DNA from: an uncultured beta proteobacterium
Lineage (GTDB): Bacteria; Pseudomonadota; Gammaproteobacteria; Burkholderiales; Burkholderiaceae
Assembly (NCBI GenBank): GCA_903867305.1
Contig: CAIPQU010000050.1
Coordinates: 1 to 60,124, forward strand
DNA length: 60,124 nt
Direction of reading: 5' to 3'
Below are positions 43,919 through 51,629 of this stretch, piece by piece. Each line of letters opens with the position of its first letter. The first letter of the stretch is position 1. The position numbers were made by a program, and so were the translations under genes. The notes under the pieces were generated by a model. That model made no database searches. It was not told where the DNA came from and worked only from the letters and a program-made list of their open reading frames with translations.

Positions 43919-44743
43919 TTACTCGATGATGATTGGTATCGCTCCAAAATTTTTAAAATATGGCGCATCAATATTTTTTTCAATCGCAAGGGCTTTCGTT
44001 AAACTATCTGCAATAACACAGGTTGGTGCAACGATTGAATAACTTAAATAATCCATCATCCGCTTCCCAGTTTTTGGATGAATTAGTTTAGTAATACCTG
44101 ACTGAAAATGATGGCACCCAAATAAGGTTGATGATGTGGCTATGGCTCCATCTTTAAGCTCTCCTAATCTTATAAATGCTGCTTGATGTTTAAACTCTTT
44201 TAACTGAATCGGGAAAAATTGATCTCCAATGACACGCATATCTCCTCCAGCATTAATCATTGCATTTTCGATACCAAAACTTTTCAAAATTTCAATTCCT
44301 CGATCTACGGCATAACCTTTTGCAATTCCTCCTAAATCTAAAAATATTGGCTGTTTAATCAAGATTCGATTTGATTCCAAGCACTCAATTGATTGCAGAC
44401 TCGATGGTGAATATTGTTGGTCATTTTGGTAGACATTTTCACAGGCTCCGCAATCAAATAAACCACCTGTTTCTTCATATATTTTTTTCGCAATCACCAG
44501 AACTTCAAATGTCCATGGGTGCACTTGAATCTGTTTTGGCAAATCCAGTTCCTGTAAATGATTAATCTTTGAAATATCACTGAATCGATCGTGAATTGAC
44601 ATCAAACTTTGAACTTTGGCGATTTCTTTAAAAACCACATGACAAATTTCGTGATGAAATTCTATTTGTGCTGATGAGAAAGCTTGTTCTTCTTTAATCT
44701 CTATTTCTACATACGTTCCTAGTAAGGCTTGACTTCGAATCAT
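43919..44743 (-). CDS. apbE: FAD:protein FMN transferase
   Basis: ApbE attaches FMN covalently to a threonine in periplasmic or membrane flavoproteins. The 274-residue product has PIFLDLGGIAKGYAVDRGI near 139 and NAMINAGGDMRVIG near 163, both ApbE hallmarks, and AIATSSTLFGCHHF near 205. No clear lipoprotein signal is seen, so localisation is uncertain. It overlaps the FMN-binding gene by 4 bp (ATGA), so its substrate is most likely that protein. Confidence 0.93.
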   Translation of the reverse strand: MIRSQALLGTYVEIEIKEEQAFSSAQIEFHHEICHVVFKEIAKVQSLMSIHDRFSDISKINHLQELDLPKQIQVHPWTFEVLVIAKKIYEETGGLFDCGACENVYQNDQQYSPSSLQSIECLESNRILIKQPIFLDLGGIAKGYAVDRGIEILKSFGIENAMINAGGDMRVIGDQFFPIQLKEFKHQAAFIRLGELKDGAIATSSTLFGCHHFQSGITKLIHPKTGKRMMDYLSYSIVAPTCVIADSLTKALAIEKNIDAPYFKNFGAIPIIIE

Positions 44744-45282
44744 GTATTCACCTTACTCAAAAAATCTCGATGAAGAATCATTAATCGCCTTACTCCATCC
44801 GTGACATGTTTAGAAGATAAAGTTGCACCTGTCATATTCACAATGTCTTGATTTAATTTCAAATGATCTCTACTACTTTTTCCTGCAAACTGTTGCAACC
44901 ATTTTTTCTCACGTATTTGGCCACCGTAAGATTCGTTGTATTGCAGAATTTCAACCCCTTGAATAGTGCCGTCTGGCAATATCCCAAGGGCATAAGTAAT
45001 CATTTCGTGTTTTCCTACAACTTCATCAACAATGAGCCAAGCACCTTGTGTTGTTTTCCAAATACGATGTTCCTTAAATGGCACTCGTACTCCAGATTCT
45101 TTTCGCATTTTTTCATGAATAGTCTCTGGAATTTTCATCATCATTGGATGCAGTAATTCTCCGCTGAACATCACGAGTTTGACCTCCTCAATTGTCAGAT
45201 AGTGCTTTGCCATAACAATGCCAGCATGACTAAATCCAGCCAAACCCGTCACAATACAAATAGTGCTCGGAATCCATTGCAT
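44740..45282 (-). CDS. FMN-binding domain protein (flavinylated, RnfG/NosR-like)
   Basis: The 180-residue product has a signal-like hydrophobic N-terminus (about 1-24) and the C-terminal FMN-binding domain: EILQYNESYGGQIREKKWLQQF near 111-132 and the flavinylation motif DIVNMTGATLSS (146-157), with Thr154 the expected FMN-linked residue. It is probably exported. Its neighbours are ApbE (the enzyme that attaches the FMN) and a cytochrome-like membrane protein, a set used elsewhere for extracytoplasmic electron transfer. It overlaps the outer-membrane protein gene by 1 bp. Confidence 0.87.
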   Translation of the reverse strand: MQWIPSTICIVTGLAGFSHAGIVMAKHYLTIEEVKLVMFSGELLHPMMMKIPETIHEKMRKESGVRVPFKEHRIWKTTQGAWLIVDEVVGKHEMITYALGILPDGTIQGVEILQYNESYGGQIREKKWLQQFAGKSSRDHLKLNQDIVNMTGATLSSKHVTDGVRRLMILHRDFLSKVNT

Positions 45283-46199
45283 CAGAAAGGCATCCCAAAT
45301 TTAACGATATATTCATTTTTGCCATGACTGTCCCATACTTTTCCATCAGAACATTCAGCAGTTCCGGGCTCATAACAATCTCCACCAATTTGGGTTCTCA
45401 TCGCGGCAGTTACCCACCAATCTTTACTTGCATAGTGAATGTTGGGGCCTAAGAAATGTGCTTTTTGAGTTTGATGACTTAATGAATATCCATCGTAGTC
45501 ATTGTGAAATCGATACTCCAACCCGATATTGAGGTTAGGTCTGACACGGTAACTAAATCCCGCCACAAGATCCAGAACAGTTTCCTCAATTGGCTCAACA
45601 TCAAACTTCAACTGTTCCATTTCATAAATTAAGTTACCAACCAGTTGTAGTCGATCATCCATAAAGTTAGATTGCAGGATTAAACGAGACTCAATGGCAT
45701 TTTTTAAATGTCCTACGGTTGGCTCTATATATAGGCCGACACCTACTGGTGAAGTGACCGGATTCGTGATTCTCCAAATTCCCTCGATAGAAACGCCATC
45801 AAGTCCAGTTCTTGAATAACTATTATTCATATTTTCTGTTCCAGATACGGCATAACCTGCAGTACATGGGATAACGCCCTGATCGCAAATTTCACTATTC
45901 GTGTAATTTTTTGAAGCATTTACAGAATAGGAGTTCAAGTAACCAGCAATTTGAAAATCATTGGTTAACCCATACTCCATTTCTGTGCGGCTTTGCCATA
46001 GATCATAAGTCCCTGATGCCTGACCTCGCGTCAACTGCAATCGTTGTTCAAACTCCCATTTACCTTGGGGTTGAAGATCTAAGCTATAGATCCACCCAAA
46101 ATATCCCTCACCTGCATTAGCTCCCATTGAGAACATACAGCTCAAGATGAGGATTTTTTTATTGAATACACTTCTCATGATTTTTAAATAACTCTGCAC
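45282..46199 (-). CDS. Predicted outer-membrane beta-barrel protein (DUF6662-like)
   Basis: The product of about 305 residues has a signal peptide ending near Gly-Ala-Asn-Ala and alternating beta strands with aromatic ends throughout (GYFGWIYSLDLQPQGKWEF at the start, FKLRYRVRP-like strands, a C-terminal IVKFGMPF with final Phe), typical of an outer-membrane barrel. Two cysteine pairs (CDQGVIPC; CYEPGTAEC) lie in predicted loops. I take GTG at 46199, because AAAGGAAG is ideally spaced before it; ATG at 46178 is the alternative. A Fur-like site lies just upstream. The name is tentative. Confidence 0.7.
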   Translation of the reverse strand: MQSYLKIMRSVFNKKILILSCMFSMGANAGEGYFGWIYSLDLQPQGKWEFEQRLQLTRGQASGTYDLWQSRTEMEYGLTNDFQIAGYLNSYSVNASKNYTNSEICDQGVIPCTAGYAVSGTENMNNSYSRTGLDGVSIEGIWRITNPVTSPVGVGLYIEPTVGHLKNAIESRLILQSNFMDDRLQLVGNLIYEMEQLKFDVEPIEETVLDLVAGFSYRVRPNLNIGLEYRFHNDYDGYSLSHQTQKAHFLGPNIHYASKDWWVTAAMRTQIGGDCYEPGTAECSDGKVWDSHGKNEYIVKFGMPF

Positions 46200-46236
46200 T
46201 GCAACTTCCTTTCTTATGAAAAACAATTAATCAGAA

Positions 46237-46255
46237 ACAAATGATAATCATTCTC
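46237..46255. promoter_or_regulatory. Fur box upstream of the flavin/outer-membrane operon
   Basis: ACAAATGATAATCATTCTC matches the 19-bp Fur consensus GATAATGATAATCATTATC at 15 positions, with a perfect ATGATAATCATT core. It lies 38 bp before the GTG start and within promoter reach. It implies repression by Fur-iron and induction under iron shortage. Confidence 0.75.
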
Positions 46256-46326
46256 ATTAAAATAAAAAAGTCACTTTTGCAAGATGGGTTTTTAACCCTA
46301 AACTATTACCAAGAATTAGGAATACA

Positions 46327-46683
46327 TCAGAAGTAAGAAATAACCAGGCCGTAGGCCATCATCATGAGGCTTCCGAGGATCAAGCCGAAGATTAAATTAC
46401 CTTTAAATTTAATCATGTAGATTAAACAAATAATGGAAGTAAAGATTCGGAAAAGTGTAGATACTTCAGTTAGCTGACCTATTGGCAACAATATTAATTT
46501 GAAAGTTAAGGCCCCCACTAAGGCATATGTGACGGCAGATAACCATTTAAAGATTTCACCATCTTGTGATACATGCCCAGCAAGAAGAACCCCAAGACCA
46601 CGCCAAAAATAAGTAGCAAGAACGACAAAAATGAGTATCCACCACCAACCTAGTTGCGTTAAAGCATTACTCAGTTCATTCAT
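46327..46683 (-). CDS. azlD: AzlD-family branched-chain amino acid exporter subunit
   Basis: The 118-residue hydrophobic protein with about four helices (starting MNELSNALTQLGWWWILIF) matches AzlD size and its WRGLGVLLAGHV motif. AzlD works with AzlC in export of branched-chain amino acids or their analogues. I start at the ATG overlapping the azlC stop (ATGA). It is last in its two-gene operon. Confidence 0.85.
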   Translation of the reverse strand: MNELSNALTQLGWWWILIFVVLATYFWRGLGVLLAGHVSQDGEIFKWLSAVTYALVGALTFKLILLPIGQLTEVSTLFRIFTSIICLIYMIKFKGNLIFGLILGSLMMMAYGLVISYF

Positions 46684-47420
46684 GAAGAACGCTTCTTTCG
46701 TCGTTGAAAATAATCCCAAAGATATACCAAACTACCAATACCTAAACCAGATATTAATAAAGCATGTTCAGGAAAAATTTGATAAAAAATTGCACCAGCA
46801 ATTCCGCCGACGATGATGGCTCGCTTGTTAAGTGGAATAACGACTTCAGTAAAGGTTAGTAAAAAGAATAAGGGATTCACAAACAACAGTGGCAAAGTAA
46901 TCCAGATAGGGACATATTCAGAAACAATATAACCAAAAATCGTACCAGGAGCGGCTAGTAACCAACAAATTAGCCCAATGCCTAAAAAATATCCGTAACG
47001 GACTTCGGATTTCATTTTTGGGAAATCACGCATACAAAATGCCCATGAACTCATGGCAACAAGGTGCACGGACAATAGTCTCGATGGTTCTTTGGAGGTT
47101 TTAGGTATTTGAGGAAATAAGGTCAACACCATCGTTAGAAAACGCGTCGAAGTTAAAGCTACGGCAATAGCAATGGCACTCGCAGATACTCCCATGGACA
47201 TCATTTCAATAAAGACAATCTGTCCGGGTAATGCGTACATAAAAAAAGAAATTGCCATCGCCTGCATGACGCTCAAACCAATCCCGTGACTCATGGCACC
47301 AAATCCAATCATGCCAGCTAACAGAACTGGAGCAGGGCCATATAATCCCGCTTTAAAACCTAATTTCATTGCACCTGAGAAAGTATCAACGGTCTCTAAT
47401 TGATTTAATATTCGATCCAT
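46680..47420 (-). CDS. azlC: AzlC-family branched-chain amino acid exporter subunit
   Basis: The 246-residue membrane protein with several helices (about six to eight) has the family opening GFKAGLYGPAPVLLAGMIGFGAMSHGIGL and PGQIVFIEMMSMG, and continues SRFLTMVLTLFPQI-like. It is coupled to azlD by ATGA. Substrate is inferred from the family. Confidence 0.88.
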   Translation of the reverse strand: MDRILNQLETVDTFSGAMKLGFKAGLYGPAPVLLAGMIGFGAMSHGIGLSVMQAMAISFFMYALPGQIVFIEMMSMGVSASAIAIAVALTSTRFLTMVLTLFPQIPKTSKEPSRLLSVHLVAMSSWAFCMRDFPKMKSEVRYGYFLGIGLICWLLAAPGTIFGYIVSEYVPIWITLPLLFVNPLFFLLTFTEVVIPLNKRAIIVGGIAGAIFYQIFPEHALLISGLGIGSLVYLWDYFQRRKKRSS

Positions 47421-47435
47421 CGGCTTATTGTAGTG

Positions 47436-48530
47436 TTAATCGCCAAGCGCCCACTCAATATGTTCATCGACGAGGGTATCAATTTGCTCATATTGGCGGC
47501 GCAAGGTACTTCGCACAGGTTCTTTAGCCGTGATTGGGGTATCAGGATGTCGCAATACATTTCCTAAACCAATTGCTACATTTCTCATAAACTGCGGATA
47601 CCCGATTCTGTAAATAGCACTGCCTTGCATTTTTTGATCGAAGTCCACCTTCGTCCAAGAAAATATTTCGAGTAAGCTAAGTTTGCCTAATTGATTCCTT
47701 TCAATAAAATCACCCAACTGACTTGGGCTAGCAAACTTATTCCATGGGCATATTAATTGGCAATCATCACACCCATAGATACGATTACCTATTAATTCTC
47801 TCATTTCTACAGGTATAGATCCTCGATGTTCAATGGTTAAATACGAGATACATCTGCGGGCATCTAATTGGTATGGTCCAGTAATAGCCTTTGTAGGACA
47901 AATGTCGATACAGGCCTGGCATTCACCACAATGATCTGAAATGGGCGTATCTACTGGTAGGGGAACATCAATTAATATTTCGCCTAAAAAAAACATCGAC
48001 CCTGCTTCGCGATGAAGTGCTAATGTATGTTTGCCTCGCCAAGCAAGACCAGATTTTCTAGCAAATTCAACTTCCATTAATGGCACTGAATCAACTGCCA
48101 CTCGATAATTCAGCGTGGAAATACGCTCTTCAATTTTTTTTGCTAGGGTTTGTAAACGTGCACGAAGTACTTTGTGATAATCCCGCCCTCTGGCATAGAC
48201 TGAAATGACTGCAGATTCAGGTTGATGAATTCTTTCCCACTCCGCCTGTCGCCAATCCATTGCCTCTAAAAACCTATCCTGTGGTAAATAATTCATTCTT
48301 AAAGAAATTACTCTTAAAGCCTGAGGTAATATTTTTTGTGGATCCGCTCGCAAATATGCATGCTGGCTCATATAATTCATATCACCATGATGACCTTTTT
48401 CCAACCACTCCTGCAAATATGGCAGAGCTTCACTAACGTCCAAATCCGTTACACGAAGCTCGGCAAAACCAAGCTCTTGTGCTTGATTTTTTATCCAACG
48501 AAGAAGATCTTGATAATCAAAGGTTTCCAT
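47436..48530 (-). CDS. queG: Epoxyqueuosine reductase
   Basis: Last step of queuosine synthesis on tRNA, using cobalamin and two [4Fe-4S] clusters. The 364-residue product has a cobalamin-binding N-terminal part (HHGDMNYMSQHAYLRADP near 53), the two ferredoxin-type cysteine sets CGECQACIDICP near 193 and CDDCQLICPWN near 243, and a HEAT-like tail. Use of B12 fits the cobalamin riboswitch and receptor at the window start. I use the ATG at 48530; its start is 2 bp from the divergent tsaE start. Confidence 0.93.
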   Translation of the reverse strand: METFDYQDLLRWIKNQAQELGFAELRVTDLDVSEALPYLQEWLEKGHHGDMNYMSQHAYLRADPQKILPQALRVISLRMNYLPQDRFLEAMDWRQAEWERIHQPESAVISVYARGRDYHKVLRARLQTLAKKIEERISTLNYRVAVDSVPLMEVEFARKSGLAWRGKHTLALHREAGSMFFLGEILIDVPLPVDTPISDHCGECQACIDICPTKAITGPYQLDARRCISYLTIEHRGSIPVEMRELIGNRIYGCDDCQLICPWNKFASPSQLGDFIERNQLGKLSLLEIFSWTKVDFDQKMQGSAIYRIGYPQFMRNVAIGLGNVLRHPDTPITAKEPVRSTLRRQYEQIDTLVDEHIEWALGD

Positions 48531-48532
48531 TG

Positions 48533-49051
48533 ATGACCATTGTAGGCAATGTCTATCCTTTTGAGCTAAATTCTGAAGAAGATTGCGCAACTTTAGCGCA
48601 ACAGTTAAGTAAGCTACTCAAGTTATATGATTTCACTCAAGATTCATTGCAGATTTGGTTTTGCGCAGATTTAGGTAGTGGAAAAACAACTTTTATTCGT
48701 TATTTGATTCAAGCTTTAGGCTTTAAAGGAAGAGTGAAAAGCCCAACTTATAATTTATGTGAGCCTTATTCAATCAACATTCATCATCAAGATGTCGCAG
48801 TCTATCACTTTGACCTTTATCGAATGAACCATGAATTAGAGTGGGAGGAAGCTGGTTTCAAAGAAATCATGACGGAACCTGGAATCGTCTTGGTTGAATG
48901 GCCTGAAAAAGCCAATGGCACGCTCCCTGACCCAGATTTAATATTTAGGATGGAGTATCAATCTGAAAATGTCAGAATTGGAACTATTGAACCTCATTCT
49001 GAATTAGGAAGAAAATTACTTATCTCTTTAGATGAAGATGTCGCCAAATAA
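48533..49051 (+). CDS. tsaE: tRNA threonylcarbamoyladenosine ATPase TsaE
   Basis: ATPase of the t6A37 synthesis complex with TsaB and TsaD. The 172-residue product has the P-loop CADLGSGKTTFIRYLIQALG near 44, the switch region SPTYNLCEPY near 70, VYHFDLYR near 91, and GIVLVEWPEKA near 119. I choose the ATG at 48533 because an earlier in-frame start lies inside queG. It overlaps amiC by 20 bp. Confidence 0.92.
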   Translation: MTIVGNVYPFELNSEEDCATLAQQLSKLLKLYDFTQDSLQIWFCADLGSGKTTFIRYLIQALGFKGRVKSPTYNLCEPYSINIHHQDVAVYHFDLYRMNHELEWEEAGFKEIMTEPGIVLVEWPEKANGTLPDPDLIFRMEYQSENVRIGTIEPHSELGRKLLISLDEDVAK

Positions 49052-50327
49052 AAGAAACTCCATAAAAAATATCCTGAAGGTAAGTGCGCTAACTCCATGG
49101 TTGGTTTTATTAGGACCTTCAGAATTGGCTTTTGGAGCAACATTACTTGGTGTAAGAGTATGGCCTGCCGATGACTATACCAGGGTGACTCTAGAGTCAG
49201 ATGAACAACTGCAGGTTACCCAACAACTCCTAAAGGATCCCAGTCGACTCGTGGTTGATATCCAAGGACTAGATTTAAGTTCAAAAATTAAAGACATCGT
49301 AGCAAAAGTAAAAAATGATGATCCTTTCATCGCTGGAGTAAGAGTAGGTCAATATCAACCGAAAATTGTTCGTTTGGTCTTCGACCTGAAAGAAGAAGTC
49401 TTACCTCAAGTATTTGCTCTTGAACCCGCCGGTAGTTATCAATTTCGCTTAGTCATGGATCTCTATCCACAAAATCCACCTGATGCGATGACTGTCTTTT
49501 TACAGAAGAATCTAAAAAGAGAAGAGGAAGACCCGATCGCGGCAATCGCAAAAAAAAATCTTGAGCAAATACCTCCAACTCCTAATAAAAATACCTCGCC
49601 CATCATTGCCTCAAAAAAATTCTCAAGAATTATTACCATTGCTCTAGATCCAGGACATGGTGGAGAGGATCCAGGAGCTATTGGTGCAAGAGGCTCAAAA
49701 GAGAAAGATGTTGTACTTGCGATAGCACAACGGCTTCAAGCTCAATTGGCTGGTTTATCAGAGTTCAGAATTTTAATGACACGCGATTCCGATTTCTTTG
49801 TACCTCTTGGTGTACGTGTCCAAAAAGCGCGTAAAGTGCAAGCTGATCTATTCATATCGATTCATGCCGATGCATTTGTTCTCCCCACTGCAAAGGGAGC
49901 ATCTGTTTTCGCCTTATCTCAACAAGGTGCAACAAGCACTACGGCACGTTGGATGGCAAATAAAGAGAATTCAGCTGATCTCATCGGTGGTTTAAATATA
50001 AAAAATAAAAATGCTGAAGTTGCTAAAGTTTTGCTAGATATGGCAACGACAGCGCAAATTAAAGACTCTTTAAAGTTTGGTAATGCTGTAATTAAAGAAA
50101 TTAGTGGTTTTGCTAACCTACATAGTAAATCTGTTGAACAAGCGAGCTTTGCAGTCCTTAAAGCCCCAGATATTCCGTCCATTTTGGTCGAAACAGCCTT
50201 TATTAGTAACCCAGATGAGGAATTAAAGCTCCTAGATGAAACCTATCAAAATCAAATCTCAAGCGCCATAACTAAAGGAATTTTTCAATATTTAGAGAAA
50301 AATCCTCCAATAGTTCGTCAATCCTAA
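49032..50327 (+). CDS. amiC: N-acetylmuramoyl-L-alanine amidase (AmiC type, AMIN domain)
   Basis: Zinc amidase that splits septal peptidoglycan. The 431-residue product has a signal peptide (about 1-35), an AMIN domain (about 36-150; VRVWPADDYTRVTLESDEQ), a linker, and the Amidase_3 domain with ITIALDPGHGGEDPGAIGARG near 206, FISIHADAF near 276, and ILVETAFISNPDEE near 384. His of DPGHGG, a Glu and His of SIHAD are the expected zinc ligands. It follows tsaE, as in many proteobacteria. Confidence 0.95.
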   Translation: MKMSPNKRNSIKNILKVSALTPWLVLLGPSELAFGATLLGVRVWPADDYTRVTLESDEQLQVTQQLLKDPSRLVVDIQGLDLSSKIKDIVAKVKNDDPFIAGVRVGQYQPKIVRLVFDLKEEVLPQVFALEPAGSYQFRLVMDLYPQNPPDAMTVFLQKNLKREEEDPIAAIAKKNLEQIPPTPNKNTSPIIASKKFSRIITIALDPGHGGEDPGAIGARGSKEKDVVLAIAQRLQAQLAGLSEFRILMTRDSDFFVPLGVRVQKARKVQADLFISIHADAFVLPTAKGASVFALSQQGATSTTARWMANKENSADLIGGLNIKNKNAEVAKVLLDMATTAQIKDSLKFGNAVIKEISGFANLHSKSVEQASFAVLKAPDIPSILVETAFISNPDEELKLLDETYQNQISSAITKGIFQYLEKNPPIVRQS

Positions 50328-50361
50328 AATAATATTGTTATAATATTTGTTTACCTTGTTT

Positions 50362-50437
50362 GGGACGGTAGCTCAGTCGGTAGAGCAGCGGACTTTTAAT
50401 CCGTTGGTCGCGAGTTCGAATCTCGCCCGTCCTACCA
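50362..50437 (+). tRNA. tRNA-Lys (UUU anticodon)
   Basis: The 76-nt gene has a 7-bp acceptor stem (GGGACGG/CCGTCCT, first pair G-U), D-arm GCTCAGTCGGTAGAGC, anticodon loop CTTTTAA (UUU), T-arm GCGAG-TTCGAAT-CTCGC, and encoded CCA (50435-50437). TATAAT at 50339-50344 is a good -10 site. Its 3' half is the attachment site of the zeta module downstream. Confidence 0.96.
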
Positions 50438-50497
50438 AATAAGACCTTACAGTTTTTCGGAATAGAAAATTGATTTTATTTCCTTTAGACTTACAGT

Positions 50498-50638
50498 ATG
50501 TCTACTAATAAAGTTCGATATCAATCTCAACCATTTCCCGTTTCTAATGCTGCCGCATCTGCGCGGATTCAGGGACTCAAACTTAGTAAAAAACTCGAAC
50601 AAAATCTGTTAACTATACTTTATGCAAAAAAGCATTAG
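50498..50638 (+). CDS. Putative antitoxin of the zeta module (possibly frameshifted)
   Basis: A 46-residue product (MSTNKVRYQSQPFPVSNAAA, then SARIQGLKLSKKLEQNLL) precedes the zeta-type gene. The S-x-R-I-x-G-L pattern resembles antitoxins of the VbhA type found before zeta/Fic toxins; this is a weak similarity judged by eye. The frame ends at TAG just after an A6 run (50626-50631). A one-base shift in the run would extend it to KKSISQLLEQTMQRCVLQRL, with TGA at 50691-50693. So the gene may be broken, or read through slippage. There is no strong ribosome binding site. Confidence 0.5.
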   Translation: MSTNKVRYQSQPFPVSNAAASARIQGLKLSKKLEQNLLTILYAKKH

Positions 50639-50689
50639 TCAATTACTAGAACAAACCATGCAGCGTTGTGTTTTACAGCGGCTAAAAAG

Positions 50690-51205
50690 ATGACTGCTAT
50701 GAGTAAAAAAATTATCATTATTGCCGGACCCAATGGTGCCGGAAAAACAACCTTCGCTAAAAACTTCTTACCCAAAGAGGCACATACATTCCGCTTCATC
50801 AATGCCGACCTAATCGCTGCTGGCTTAGCACCTTTTAATCCTGAATCTATTTCTTTTAAAGCCGCGCGATTAATGCTGAATGAATTAGATGAATGCACTA
50901 AAGCTGGAGAGAGCTTTGCCTTTGAAACAACACTTTCTGGAAATCATTACCTACAACGCATTCTAGAGTGGAATGATTTAGGTTACATCGTTAAGCTCTG
51001 GTTTATTGCACTAAGCTCTCCTGAGTTAGCAATTTCTCGAGTAGCTGAGCGAGTAGCACAGGGTGGACACAACATCCCAGAAGATGTCATTCGCAGACGC
51101 TATATCGCCGGACTTGCAAATTTATCTAATTATCAAAAAGCTGTAAAATCATGGGTATTGTTGAATGGCGATAAAACGCCGCCAGAGCAAATTAATCAAG
51201 GTTAA
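50690..51205 (+). CDS. Zeta-type toxin family ATP-binding protein
   Basis: The product of about 171 residues (from MTAMSKKIIII) has a P-loop IIAGPNGAGKTTFAKNFLP, FINADLIAAGLAPFNPES and FAFETTLSGNHYL, with RVAERVAQGGHNIPEDVIRRRY following, as in proteobacterial zeta-like proteins. Zeta toxins phosphorylate UDP-N-acetylglucosamine; the activity here is inferred. The start could be ATG 50690 or 50699; TTG 50666 is less likely. The stop overlaps the next gene. The C-terminus looks slightly short. Confidence 0.82.
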   Translation: MTAMSKKIIIIAGPNGAGKTTFAKNFLPKEAHTFRFINADLIAAGLAPFNPESISFKAARLMLNELDECTKAGESFAFETTLSGNHYLQRILEWNDLGYIVKLWFIALSSPELAISRVAERVAQGGHNIPEDVIRRRYIAGLANLSNYQKAVKSWVLLNGDKTPPEQINQG

Positions 51206-51405
51206 TGATGACTATACCTATCAATGACATTCGTAACTCTTCTGATCCTGACATTGCTGGATCTTATTATGCTATGCAACGTGCTGGACAAGCAGCCATA
51301 GACTTGGCAATCCAAACTAATACTGCAATTGTGACCACAGTTGACGGCAAGATTGTCCGCATTACTGCTGCCGAACTGATCAAACAGCGGCAGTTAACTT
51401 CTTAA
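51205..51405 (+). CDS. Small protein downstream of the zeta-type gene
   Basis: A 66-residue product with DIAGSYYAMQRAGQAAIDLAIQTNTAIVTTVDGKIVRITAAEL. Its start overlaps the toxin stop (TAATG; ATG 51208 also possible). Short proteins ending in a DGKIVRI-type beta hairpin are common directly after zeta-like genes in proteobacteria, but their role is unknown to me. It may be an accessory antitoxin. Confidence 0.65.
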   Translation: MMTIPINDIRNSSDPDIAGSYYAMQRAGQAAIDLAIQTNTAIVTTVDGKIVRITAAELIKQRQLTS

Positions 51406-51531
51406 GCTAGTATTCGCTTGATACAAACCAATCGCACACAACTTAAATAACCTTACAAGCCATTGATTTATATTTAATTTTCAAGAGGCATGATTACTTT
51501 TAATCCGTTGGTCGCTAGAGAGCTCGATCGT

Positions 51532-51620
51532 AAGCGTTACAACTTGTCACGCTCAAAACCAAAACTCACTATTTCTAGTGAGGGTTTATTTACTGATGGG
51601 CCGTCAGGGACTTCGACCCC
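51532..51620. repeat. Dispersed palindromic repeat, copy 1
   Basis: AAGCGTTACAACTTGTCACGC (51532-51552) is a near-palindrome, followed by CTCACTA/TAGTGAG (51567-51583) and GTCAGGGACTT (51603-51613). Similar units are at 58012-58110 and 59203-59250. The region 51406-51629 holds this unit and the tRNA-Lys fragment, and no gene. Confidence 0.55.
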
Positions 51621-51629
51621 GGAACAATC

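Larger units (their letters stand above)
50392..51515. mobile_element. Small tRNA-Lys island carrying a zeta-type toxin module
   Basis: A 20-bp perfect direct repeat, ACTTTTAATCCGTTGGTCGC, occurs in the tRNA-Lys anticodon arm (50392-50411) and again at 51496-51515, followed there by decayed sequence that resembles the displaced tRNA tail. The 1.1 kb between them holds a putative antitoxin, a zeta-type ATP-binding protein and a small third gene. No integrase is present, so it is a minimal or reduced island. Confidence 0.75.
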
